Source: Tubulanus polymorphus
Lineage: Eukaryota; Nemertea; Palaeonemertea; Tubulaniformes; Tubulanidae
Direction of reading: 5' to 3'
NCBI RefSeq assembly: GCF_964204645.1
Contig: NC_134028.1
Coordinates: 20,930,153 to 20,994,152 of the forward strand
DNA length: 64,000 bases
Each line of letters opens with the position of its first letter. Position 1 is the first letter of the stretch. Positions 11,196-21,429 of the stretch are shown in pieces. The notes below the pieces were generated by a model. That model made no database searches. It was not told where the DNA came from and saw only the letters and a program-made list of their open reading frames with translations. The position numbers and the translations under genes were made by a program.

Positions 11196-11320
11196 ATTTT
11201 GTTCTCAGTACGCCTGATGAGGGCTAACAGTTATTAGCCGAAACGTCGCTACTCAAATATAATCATTCTGATAGAGAATTTTTCAATCTTGGCTTCGTTA
11301 TTGTGGGATTTCTCTCGTCA
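11196..11320 (+). mobile_element. Hammerhead-like repeat element, copy B
   Basis: Contains AGTACGC, CTGATGA (11214-11220), a perfect 6-bp stem GGCTAA/TTAGCC with a 6-nt loop, GAAAC (11240-11244), GTC, then GCTACT. AGTA(C)GC can pair with GCTACT as stem I with one bulged C. Stem III would be only ACGT, too short to close alone but self-complementary, as in dimer-acting minimal hammerheads. One extra G follows CTGATGA, unlike the canonical core. Similar motifs are known from the terminal repeats of Penelope-like retroelements, which suggests an origin. Confidence 0.55.
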
Positions 11321-11639
11321 TACTATGCCTTTACATGTCACTTGTTGACAGGCGTCCGCAAATTTTTTCTATTTGAACCAGTTTTCATTTTCCAAAGAAC
11401 TAATTTGAAACCTGTTGCAATAGCATTATGCAATAATTTCCAACAAATATCTGCTCTTTATCGTTTGTCAATATATATATATTTATTATAAACCTCGTTC
11501 ACAATTTCCGGCCAGTGCAAAACCATCATTTTCTGTTCGCCCCCAATCGATGTTTTTTATGGAGATGTTTGAACAATAGAATTGTATATAAATGTGAGGT
11601 GTTAAAATATGTATAATAATAATAATGATAATAATAAGT

Positions 11640-12230
11640 GTCTTATATAGCGCTAAATACAGCTCACGAAAAAAAAGCCGCTCAGAGCGCTTCACATAAA
11701 AGCCTCATTAAAGAGGAAATGTTTAAGTTGCCTCTTGAAGATTTCCAAAGATTTTATAGACCGGAGGTCTCCAGGAAGCTGATTCCACAAGGGCGGGCCA
11801 TTGATGGAAAAGGCTCGAGAACCGAAAGGCTTTCTATTGTATCTATGATGATATGATGATATGATTTATTTTCAAGTAAAGTTTTTACAAAATTAATGAA
11901 TCTAGGGACTGTCAGTGAGATAAAGACAGAAGAACGGAGAGGACGGCAAGGGGCATGAATATGAATGAGGTCACAGAGATGTTTAGGAGCCAAATTATGT
12001 ATGCACTGGATGATGAAAATGAGAACTTGGTACTTGATTCTTTGTTCAATGGGTAACCAATGTAATTCCATAAGGACACAGGTTTGATTGATTTATATTT
12101 TCTGGTTTTACTAACTAGACGGGCTGCTGTGTTTCGTACTCGCTGGAGAGGTTTCGTTGAGGATTTTGGTAATTCAGCGTGAACAGAGTTACAAAAGTCA
12201 AGACGGGTTGCGATGAGTGCCTGCACATAA
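11640..12230 (-). mobile_element. Relic of a non-LTR retrotransposon (reverse transcriptase C-terminal region)
   Basis: Two overlapping minus-strand frames carry LINE hallmarks: LIATRLDFCNSVHAELP then LQRVRNTAARLV (12226-12130), and after a frameshift ELHWLPIEQRIKYQVLIF then LAPKHLCDLI (12071-11950). These are the distal thumb/connection motifs of CR1/L2-type reverse transcriptases. The element is 5'-truncated and frameshifted. Downstream on the same strand come TTTATGTGAAGCGCTCTGAG and GCGCTATATAAGACA, typical of LINE 3' ends. It lies in the spacer between the inverted GPCR copies and is not functional. Confidence 0.75.
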
Positions 12231-13850
12231 ATTCTTGTGGCATCAACAGATAGATATTGACGGATTTTACCAATGTTGCGAATGTAAAAAATTAGCAGAC
12301 TTCACACAGCTTGAAATGTGGTCTCTAAATGTATTAGTAAATATTGCTATGTATCAAATTGGACATAGATTTCTGGTAAATCACCACGATTTACATTTCC
12401 GTCAGATAGAATTAGCTTCCAACGATGCGGTATCGAATCGCGTCCATATTAGTGTGCGTTGTAATCCATTTTCAGGGGTATTTCGTCAAGGCAGCTTGTA
12501 ATTGCCGCGATGATCATCGAATGAATGTTGCAGATCCGTGATGTATGTATTCTGTGGAATCGGTTTCGTCCAGTTCCGACACGCCGATCAGCGCACGTGG
12601 GAGGTAGCTGCTTGTAAAAATTACAATACACAAATTGCAAATGCTGTCAAAATAGAATATTGTGTAAAAGTTATTTTCAAATATGTGATAATCCACAAAT
12701 ATCAAATATGCAACTGGTTTGAATTGTAGTTCAGCCATTACTGAGAAATTCGACTTTTAAATCGGAAATTTCAGCACGTGCTCACTGTTATTGTTAATGT
12801 TAGCATTTCACCTCGATAAGAAATCGCGGAAAGTACAATTTTGATAGTAGTATATATATTTGTTTCAAGTCCGTACATCGCCGTTAGCCCATACACACAC
12901 GTACGGATCAGCATTTTCCACACTAAATCCTCTTGAAGAAGTCATTTAATGCTGGTTTCTTTTAAGTTTTCCTCATCACAATTTTAGCTACAATTCTGCA
13001 ATCGATTGCGTTTACAAAATATGCCTAGTTACCAAATATATGGAAAGCAATGCCATGTTATTCAGGTGGCATCAGACCACAATTAGGTTAGTAGCTCGAA
13101 GATGCGTAGGGCCAGACCCCAAAAATAGTACCTAGAGTGAAGAAGAGGTTCCCCATAGATGTTGCCATAATTTCTGCAAATGGGATAGGTAACGAATTTC
13201 GGTTATATGTATGAAATCCATTGATCCTGAGTGACAGATTGATGATGAAATAAGGGATTCCCTGGACTTTTTTTGCTTGGAGTAAGGGTACCAAACACGG
13301 TGGGGGATTCCCTTAGATATTTGGCTCGGATGTACTGGCATACCTGTACTGGGATACCCCTCCTTTCTAAAGGTTTGATTATTTCAAAAGTTAGGTTGGG
13401 TATGTGGGGCGAAAACCACTTCAATGCGTAGCTAAGATGCTGGCCTATGAGCCATAAGCAGGATTTCCCCTGAATTTACGCGCTTATATATGAACTAAAC
13501 TCTCGAATTTCTTGTTTTTACTATAGGATATAGAAGATTTTGGAATAGTGGTCTGAGCTCAGGTATTCAACGCCAACTGGTGAACATATACAGAACCCAA
13601 CGACCTTGATACTCAACCATAAACTCAACATAATGATAGACCATGTCATTAGCTGCAATTGATTTAAATATAAAATATCCATATGTACTAATATAAATGG
13701 AAGATATATCGGTATAATGCAGGTTTTTCCTAGAAAAAAAAAATGAGTCCAATATGATACTCAAATCATCATTTTATTGTGGGAAAGTTTAGTGGGAATA
13801 ACTTATTCCATATAATTGAAATGTATGAAAGAAAGGAACCCATCGACGTG
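12230..13850. other. Spacer of the inverted duplication, no gene recognised
   Basis: Several open frames of 60-94 codons occur but none has protein-like conservation I can recognise and none is bounded by convincing splice sites. The composition is AT-rich, similar to the other intergenic DNA. Confidence 0.4.
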
Positions 13851-13852
13851 CC

Positions 13853-15200
13853 ATATTCGGCATTTTATCATTTTTCTTTTATCGGTACCCGTTGTTCGCG
13901 ACAAACGTTGCCTAAAATATCAAAAGCTACTTTTCTAAATCTTTCATCCGTCGCGCAATACACGATGAAATTTACCGACGAATCGACGATAGAAAATCCC
14001 AGCGCTATCAGGCTCATACCCGATATGGCGGGGATATGGTTTAAATTCATTAAACGATCGATGAATCCAAAACCTTCACAAAAGATGAACAACAAAACTA
14101 CTGATAAAACCATTCTTAAAACCCTTATTTCCCTTCTAGACGTTTCATCTGTTACACCGAGCACTGAACGTCGATTAAGCCGATCCAAAAATATTGCCGA
14201 AATAAGAATAACATTGATAACGACTAAGGCACATATTGGGATTATAACAGTAAGATACATGAAGAGAAAGACCCTAGAAATCTCGGATCGCCATCTGTAT
14301 TGTTTAAACCACTCGGGGTAGTCATAATACTTAATACGTATTGTCACATATGGCCACTCAACCGGGCAATCCATAAATCCAAGTTGTTGGTTAGGAATGA
14401 AACGAATGAAATGGCCAAAAAAACTTAAAAGTGAAATAAACGCCATTGCGCATTGTGAAATTAACTTCTTGGGCAAGTTGCGGGATTTAATAGGGAATAA
14501 TACAACGATTAACCGCTCTAGACTGAGCAGTACAGTACACCAGTTACGCGTCATCTGAAGTATGTAGAAAAATGGCAAAGCGACTGAAATCAAAATCCAA
14601 CCGAAATTCCAATCGTTCTTGCGAAATATAATATCTCCCAAAACGACGAAAACGTACGCAGTTCTCAGCGGATAAAGAATGAATGTAGCGATCATAAAGA
14701 AAAGATCGTTTAGAGCGAGAATTTTGATGAGAAAATAGTTATCAGATTTAAACCGTTTTAGAACTAATAACGTGAATGCGTTGAATATTAAACCCAGTGT
14801 AGACGCCGGTAGATACCAGCCTAAATATACAGCAACATTGAGTTTGTTCATCCATTGAACAGGGAGAGTTTTGATTCTCTGGCACACGTTGAGCTGCGGT
14901 GTAGTCAATGCAGGACCCGCGTTTGTAAAGTTTTCGACGAGCATCCGCCAATCTGTACGCGACCAAGGTCCAATCGAACTGTGGTATCCACGACACCTTC
15001 CAAAAACACATCCAATTAGTTATGACGATAGGATAGAACGTCCACGGAGTAATTGATAGCTAATTAGATTATTCTATCAGTTCATCGGTATGTGTAAAAT
15101 TTCCCATTAATGATATCATTTTTTTTTCATCTACCGTCGTGAATATAGTAGTACGTACATTCATTATCAAATACATATAGAACGGGCGTAGTTTATGATT
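13853..15200 (-). repeat. Right arm of the inverted GPCR duplication
   Basis: The reverse complement matches 9650-10993 over the receptor, about 245 bases upstream and about 15 bases downstream. Similarity outside the coding region is lower but still collinear. Confidence 0.85.
13868..14944 (-). CDS. Rhodopsin-family GPCR, intact (receptor 3)
   Basis: A single exon of 358 residues from ATG 14944. Same architecture as receptor 2: SLERLIVVLFPIK at the end of TM3, FCEGFGFIDRL in TM6, SIVDSSVNFIVYCATDERFRK in TM7. Most of the 21 differences are conservative, but they are denser in the N-tail (NFTNAGPALTTP against NITNTGRTPTTP), the presumed ligand-facing region. The tail ends one residue earlier because a GATAA stop context shifted. 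The intact frame indicates both copies are probably expressed or the duplication is young. The two genes point toward each other across a 2.9-kb spacer. Ligand unknown. Confidence 0.9.
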   Translation of the reverse strand: MLVENFTNAGPALTTPQLNVCQRIKTLPVQWMNKLNVAVYLGWYLPASTLGLIFNAFTLLVLKRFKSDNYFLIKILALNDLFFMIATFILYPLRTAYVFVVLGDIIFRKNDWNFGWILISVALPFFYILQMTRNWCTVLLSLERLIVVLFPIKSRNLPKKLISQCAMAFISLLSFFGHFIRFIPNQQLGFMDCPVEWPYVTIRIKYYDYPEWFKQYRWRSEISRVFLFMYLTVIIPICALVVINVILISAIFLDRLNRRSVLGVTDETSRREIRVLRMVLSVVLLFIFCEGFGFIDRLMNLNHIPAISGMSLIALGFSIVDSSVNFIVYCATDERFRKVAFDILGNVCREQRVPIKEK

Positions 15201-15334
15201 AAGTTTATCGAAGCTTTTGCGGTACAGGGTGCGTATTTAGCGTATTTGGGTGACATTCAGTTTATTCATTTATTTATTGCAGAAATGAATTGCAACTGTT
15301 TGTAAAATGAGGCTATCAATACATAATCGATCCT

Positions 15335-15520
15335 ATGGCTACGAAGGGCCCAAGTGTAGAATACGGGGTAACAGTGCAAGTTTTGAAGACGCTACAGTGG
15401 ATTGGATTGATATTTGGTTTATACGCATTTCTACCCCAGATACATCTTCAGAAAAAAACTGGACCTGTCGGTATCAAGATGGCCGACTGGCGAGTCTACA
15501 TATCTAGCCAATCAGATGCG
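15335..15520. repeat. Fragment of the dispersed repeat also found at 54040-55270
   Basis: GATATTTGG, CAGATACATCTTCAG, AAAACTGG and ATCAAGATGGCCGAC blocks occur in the same order as at 54125-54242. The 204-codon open frame 15335-15949 runs across this and the following repeat and is therefore unlikely to be a gene. Confidence 0.65.
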
Positions 15521-15674
15521 ATTTTACCGGCACGAAGTTTGCTCTATAAATACCGCGCATCTGATAGGCTAGACTGGTGGGCGCTGAGCGGGAACCTGTC
15601 CGCCCAAGAAATCGTGGGCGATGTAATAGACCAACGAACGGTTTTCGAATCGGCCAGGGTTTGTGTTGGCGGCA

Positions 15675-15990
15675 ACCCGTTATCGCTGCTTTGCAGTTAT
15701 ATTCGAGATTCTTCATTCCAGAGAAATTTTGATATCGCTCCTATTTTAGAAGATTCGATGAGATGCCATCTTAACCCCATTTGCCTCAGCGATTATACAA
15801 CGAGCAATCTGATTGGAGCCGCAAGTTTTAGCGCGGCAAAGCTGCGCGTGTACCTGCACACCCGGTCTACCCGGTGGCAGGGTTTCGTGCCGTGGCCGAG
15901 TGCAGCGATGCCATCAGGTTCGAATCCCTGCCGAGAGAAGATGTCTTAACCCGAAAGTATCGAGTATAAACGAGTAAGCAAATAGAACGC
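15675..15990. repeat. Local duplicate of 16680-16825 with a tRNA-like insert
   Basis: CTGCTTTGCAG, ATTCTTCATTCCAG, GATATCGCTCCT and CATCTTAACCCGAAAGTA occur here and at 16692-16800. The copy here is interrupted at 15780-15943 by extra sequence with TGGCCGAGTGC (A-box-like, 15893) and GGTTCGAATCC (perfect B box, 15919). The box spacing of about 25 is shorter than a functional tRNA gene's, so this looks like a SINE fragment. Confidence 0.55.
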
Positions 15991-15999
15991 CCTATAGGC

Positions 16000-17215
16000 C
16001 TACGTGTTTGACCTTGTTTGACATGCGTCGAAAATGTAAAATGGAACCCCAATGAAGTTCATTACTTGTTCCTTATTCCTTGTTCCGTTACTTATTGAGA
16101 ATTCATCTCCCAATAAGGAACAAGTAATTATTACGGTATTTCGTGATGATGCAATGAAAGCCCTGATAGATCTCAATAAAATGAAAAAAAGAATTACTTC
16201 CACAACTAAAACTCTTTTGTTTTATTCACAGTTTAGTCAATGATGCAATTTTAGTTCCATCACCTGACAATATGTGGGCGTTAACCCATTTCCTCGTCAC
16301 CTGTTTTCACCAGAACCGTACATGAACCCTTATCACAAACAATAATATCGAGCAGAGCAAATATGTCTGCTGACCATGAGAATTTCAAACTCCCCCGGTC
16401 TGCTCTCCTCTACTATGTCACTTTCTGCCTATCCCGAAAAAAGTTACGGATTTAGATGATTCTTACATCAATATACCTTTCCAACAATCTTAAACTTTCA
16501 TTTTGTTTGTTGATTACATTTATGATTTTCGGCTGCTAAAATGCTGTAGAACACATTTCCATCTATCTAATAACAGAATATTCTAATCATAAAAATTGCT
16601 CCAGTTACATTTCTCAGTATGTTTGGCATCTCCGGCAATGATGTTTTCCATTTCAATCCCTTCGGATGACATGTGAAAGGCAGAAAACCCGTCATCGCTG
16701 CTTTGCAGCTATATGTGTAATTCTTCATTCCAGCAGGGCAAGTTTGATATCGCTCCTAGCTTAGAAGATTCGAAGAGACGCCATCTTAACCCGAAAGTAA
16801 CTCGGGTATGAGCGAGTAAGCAAATTAGTTCGGGGCTAGATTGAATTCTTTTGTTCATCACACTTGTACGCGGTATATCTGGAAACGATATTAACTCATT
16901 CGACAGGTTTTTAACAGTCTAATACACTCAAAACACGATATTAAAACCAAATAGAAATAATGAAATCAGATAAAAGTAACTAAATTTACACTTAATTTCG
17001 AATACACTATTTGGCTTTAATATCGTGTTTGGAGTGTATAAGACTTGTGAAGTGTATCAAATATCAAATACCTGCCTATGACGTCACCAATCCTAGTAAA
17101 ATGGATCGAAAGTGCGTACAGTAGTCAAACGAAAAGATCCGACGCTTCTCATTTTCATAGTAAATTCAAATTGAAACTCCGTTGACGAAAATGACTTAAA
17201 CATAATGTTTCCGTT
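16000..17215. other. Intergenic with a duplicated repeat copy at 16680-16825
   Basis: Also contains CACGATATTAAAACCAAATAG (16933) mirrored by CTATTTGGCTTTAATATCGTG (17008), an imperfect 21-bp inverted pair about 55 bases apart. No coding signal. Confidence 0.4.
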
Positions 17216-17224
17216 ATTCCTCCT

Positions 17225-17795
17225 TAGGTTTAGTTGTTTATTCCTAACCTCTATCCTGTAACATGTTACCTGTAAGCTCTAACATGTTAGCTCTAACCTG
17301 TTAGCTCTAACATGTAAGCTCTAACCCGTAACCTCTCAAACCGGTAACTTTCAACCCGTAACTTTTTTCCTGTTACTTGTAACATGTAATCTCTAAACTT
17401 TAACTTGTAACATGTACCCTCTAAACTGTAACTTGTAACCATTACTTCTTACTTGTAACTTTTAGTCTGTAAACACTTACCTGTAACTTGTAACCTCTAA
17501 CCTCTAACCTGTTAAGTGTAGCATAAAACCTCTAACGTGTAACTTATAACCTGTAACTTTTTACCTGTAACTTGTAGCCATAACCTCTAACCTGTAACTT
17601 GTTACTTGTAGTCTGTAACAACTAACCTATAACTTGTAACATAACCCCTAACCTGTAACGTGTAGCATATAACCTGTAACCTATAACGTGTAGCATATAA
17701 CTTGTAACCTGTAACTTGTAAACTGTAACTGTAGCCCATTAACTGTAGCAGGTAGACTGTATAGCCGGTAACCTGTACCTTGTAGCCTGAATGTA
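17225..17795. repeat. Degenerate tandem array of TAACCTGTAACTTG-type units
   Basis: Roughly 570 bases of short units of about 9-14 bp built on TAACCTGTAAC and CTTGTAAC, with frequent variation. Minus-strand open frames such as 17602-17802 are repeat artefacts. Confidence 0.8.
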
Positions 17796-17859
17796 ATTTC
17801 AAGATAGCCGCAAGCAGCCACAGAGAATTTCTCTACCGTTAAACTGACCCATTCTTACT

Positions 17860-18150
17860 GTATATAACCGACTCACCCTTACTGTAACCGGTCCTCCCTT
17901 ACTGTAACTAACCCACTGTTACTGCAGCTGAACCATTCTTATTTTGAATTACTAACCTATTCTTGCTGTAAATGATTCATTTTTACTGTACTGTAACAGA
18001 CTCATTCCTAGTCTAACCATGACTTATTCCTACTGTTACTGACGCATTCATTCTTTGTCACATACCCATTCCTCTTGTCACATACCCATTCCTTATGTAA
18101 CTGGCCCATTCTTATTCATTGACCTATTCCTAGTTATCCCTATCAATCTT
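17860..18150. repeat. Degenerate array of CCCATTCTTACTGTAACTGA-like units
   Basis: About ten imperfect units built on CATTCTTACTGTAAC, then CACATACCCATTCCT units at the right end. Confidence 0.65.
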
Positions 18151-18279
18151 TCGAATACCGCTAACCACAAAATATAGATGCAATTATATTTAACTCGCGA
18201 ATCAGATGTTTCATCTCATCAACAACTGTCGACAGGATCTCATATAGTATATCGATATTGCGTGTATTGAGATGAGAGT

Positions 18280-18420
18280 TATCAGATGATATTGAGATTA
18301 CAGTTATTAGATGATATTGAGGTCAGAGTTGATTGATGATATTGAGATGAGAGCTAATAAATGATATTGAAATTATATTTATCAGATGATATTGAGATTA
18401 TCGAGTTTTTAGATGATATA
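18280..18420. repeat. Short tandem array of ATCAGATGATATTGAGAT-like units of about 29 bp
   Basis: Five units built on GATGATATTGAGATTA and TTATCAGATGATATTGAG. Confidence 0.65.
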
Positions 18421-18628
18421 AATGCATCATCGAATCATGCATTCAGATAATCTGTATGTAGCCGCTGTTCGAAATAGAACCACATTAGTATAGTTCGGTA
18501 AGGTAGGTTCATATCAAAGCTGTTTTAGTTGTAAAGTTACCCTGTTGTTAAGTTGGCCTGTTATAGTTGTATTGTAAGCTTGTTAGTTGTTTATTGTACT
18601 ATTCAGGTTTAAAGCTGAACCCGTCATA

Positions 18629-19833
18629 ATGAAGTTGATGTTGAGTTTGATGTTGATGTTATTTGTAACCCTGCAGCTCTGTAAGGCCGCAGTCGGAACC
18701 ACATCCGAAGGTTAATGATACAATCAACGAGATTTAAGTTTTCATATATTATTTCACTGAACTAACAACATGCATTATTAACATTGATATCAGACTGGGA
18801 GTTGGTATTTCTTGCCGATCAAGGAACTGGAGATCATGTCTATACTAAATGGGTAGACCCACCGAGCAACCATGCACAAGAGGACACATCATGCGCATGC
18901 GAATGGAGGCAACAGCTACCTTGTAAACACTGCACTTGGAAAAGTGATCAAGTCGACGCTTGGGCTAACGTGAATGAGGTGACGGAAGCTCAACACAAGT
19001 CAAATTAGATTGCTGAATTTCAAATTCTCTAATTTCACTGTACAATTGAACTGTGTCATGTTTTTATTGGAATGTTGTTGCAGGTGAAAGTAGTTTATTA
19101 TGCAAATTGTAAAGAGGTTGCGTTCATCGTGTTTAATGCCGTAGGTACAGATAAAATGAACTGGTTTAACGTTACCAAGGTTACGGACAGTTCCTGGACT
19201 TTCCTCGGTTCTTCTTCCTACGTGAACCAGTTCTTTGGGATAGGTGGAGAGTAAGTTATAGGAAATTACTCCTAACCGTCCCTAAACCGATAGGTAACCC
19301 TAGCTCCACCCCTCTCTAGAATCAAAATCAGACCTTAATTAATTCTACACTTGATTAGTTCCATTTGCTTTTGTTAAGAGTCAGTGTATATTTTAGAAAT
19401 CCCATATCTAGCAAACAAAATCGCCAATAGGGACTAGCGGCACTTGCAGGGACTAGCAGGACTAACTCCTAAAATTCACATCTACAGACCGGCTAACACA
19501 CAAAGATTCTACGCAGTTCAATCTTATAACGGCTGTGAAGAAGATTGGACGTGGATGGCGGTGTTTGATCCCGGTACCCATGGCCCGTGCGATTACGATC
19601 AAAGACCTCTAAGTGTTCCTTATTTCCTCTATAACCCGACAAACGCTACAAACTTCGTTCGTAAGTAGATAAAATGCACACGACTTTCTAAAACTTAATG
19701 TTTTATTTTTATCATATTATAATTTGTTCTAATCATATTATAATTTATTCTAATCATATTATTTTCAGGTACTGATCAACTGTTGGTCGCCGATACGATT
19801 GCGATTTATATCAAACATAGAAATTCCTGTTGA
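18629..19833 (+). CDS. Small secreted protein of unknown family, five exons
   Basis: Exons 18629-18710, 18794-18978, 19084-19250, 19488-19660 and 19769-19833 have GT..AG borders and join in frame to 223 residues. A clear signal peptide (MKLMLSLMLMLFVTLQLCKA) precedes DWELVFLADQGTGDHVYTKW, a Cys cluster (SCACEWRQQLPCKHC), a Trp- and aromatic-rich middle (KMNWFNVTKVTDSSWTF) and a C-terminal part with EEDWTWMAVFDPGTHGPCDYD. Predicted N-glycosylation sites are NVT and NAT. An AATAAA lies at 19839-19844, only 5 bases after the stop codon, so the 3' UTR is minimal. I do not recognise the fold; the Cys/Trp pattern suits an extracellular, disulfide-bonded binding or matrix protein. The gene model is good, the function unknown. 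Confidence 0.75.
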
Positions 19834-20008
19834 TGACGAATAAAAAGTCGATCGAATCATTATTCATTAATTTTGTTTATCGTTATATTTTGTATCTGTT
19901 TTTCTCGATGACATCAGCGACACTATTAATCTGACATTCCAAATTTTGCCTGAAGACTTCAGCCCGATCGGTCGATTCCTGTCTGGTAGTGGTGAGCGTT
20001 CCGTTCTT

Positions 20009-20135
20009 TGCCAACTAGTGAGGTTTGGCAATGAGGATTGTGCCAACTAGTGAGGTTGGGCAGTGAGGATATTGTGCCAACTAGTGAGGTTGGGAGTGAA
20101 GATTGTGTGCCAACTAGTGAGGTTGGGCAGTGAGC
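20009..20135. repeat. Tandem repeat TGCCAACTAGTGAGGTTGGG, about 32 bp, four units
   Basis: Units start near 20009, 20040, 20075 and 20109. The minus-strand frame 19959-20261 is produced by it. Confidence 0.8.
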
Positions 20136-20258
20136 CAGGAACCTGCCAGGATATATGATTGAAACCACAATTCGAGTAAGAAAGTTAACCCCGTTCGTGA
20201 AACCAGGGGGACTAGTATCATGATCCTTACATTCACAATTCCATGCCATATTTGCAGG

Positions 20259-20500
20259 CATTTATCTCAGTTCCGGAACATGAGCCAGCTGGCCGCCGCG
20301 CAGTAAAAGCGGAAAACGAAGCGATACGCTGTTCACTTGACATCAACTCAATCGACATCCCCGAGCCGGTTTACTACTTTCGGATTTTCATAAACTTTAC
20401 TCGCCAGTCCGAACGCGCTCTGAACGTAGAGGCCTACGCCACGAACCGGCCTTTATCGGGACTGGGTGAATGGTGGCAATGCTCGGCCTTGTTCAGTTAA
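20259..20500 (+). CDS. Possible orphan terminal coding exon
   Basis: A TTTGCAG acceptor at 20252-20258 opens a GC-richer frame of about 80 codons ending in TAA (20498-20500). The text reads protein-like: SVPEHEPAGRR, DIPEPVYYFRIFINF, GLGEWWQCSALFS. No upstream partner exon could be assigned, and the previous gene already has its own stop codon and poly(A) signal. It could be an alternative 3' exon of that gene, a single-exon remnant or chance. Not recognised. Confidence 0.25.
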
Positions 20501-20974
20501 TTTTGGACTAGGTATGCTGAGTCCCAGGAAGTCTCGTAAATTGCAACCCCGATTTTGAAATCAGCAAATGGTGACGTAACCTTCGTCAACTGACTGAATC
20601 AGAATTTAGAGATATTGAATGTATCGCAAAACTGCCGTTAACTTATGAGTCAAATTCAACATTTGAAACGCATCAGCAGTGAACTTCAGATTGTAATGGA
20701 TATTTCTATAGATCACCCGCGTGAGCTAATGTGTGTGTTACTGTGTCGATGTGTTACTGTTCGTCTCCGTACTGTACTGTTCTGTGTTCATAAATCCGTT
20801 CTATTTTTCGGCTTCTTATCCGTAATATTTTTCAGGGCCGATTTCTCTGTCGATTTTCAACGTTCTATGGAACAAAACTAATGTCCGAAAGCGTCGGTTC
20901 CTTCGCCGGTCATGTGCAGACGATGTCAGAAAAAGAGTCGGTCAGGACATGCTGCGATGAAAGGATGCTACAAC

Positions 20975-21265
20975 AAGACGATATTGAACTCGGCAATCTT
21001 GAGAAAGTTAAGTTGATACACGTGTAAATTACAATTAAGCAGAGAATTGTGTGACTACAGAATGTTGTTCTTTTACTAATTTCAGGTAAACTTAATCTGA
21101 ACAGTTTCACCATGATTAAGAAGATGACGGAGACACCATAGGACGATGAAAAAGGATGCTTGGCAACCTTAAGAAAGTTAAGTTGATACACATGTCAATT
21201 ACAATTATTCAAAGAATTGTGTGACTACAGAATGTAATTCTTTTACTCATTGCAGCTAAACGTGA
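20975..21265 (+). repeat. Tandem duplication of about 177 bp carrying a splice-acceptor-like exon start
   Basis: GAGAAAGTTAAGTTGATACAC, AATTGTGTGACTACAGAATG and TTCTTTTACT..TTTCAG occur at 20990-21085 and again at 21170-21255. A third, more diverged TTTCAGCTAAAC lies at 23154-23165. Confidence 0.7.
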
Positions 21266-21429
21266 ATCTGGAAAGGCCCAGCGTGAGATACATTTAGATC
21301 CTACCGACCAGAAGTGACCACCGAAGACTCCAGCTTGAAATTGACATCGACAAAACACCAAGAGACCTTTCGAAACTGAACCTGGCAGTCTTGATAAAAA
21401 ACTCAATTGATTTATCATTTCTGGGTTTG

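Noticed and set aside
13779-14321. 180-codon plus-strand frame opposite receptor 3, also seen opposite receptor 2 (10570-10932)
   Set aside because: Antisense shadow of the GPCR coding sequence.
15335-15949. 204-codon ORF starting MATKGPSVEYG
   Set aside because: Covered by dispersed repeat fragments found elsewhere in the window, and no splice or domain signal.
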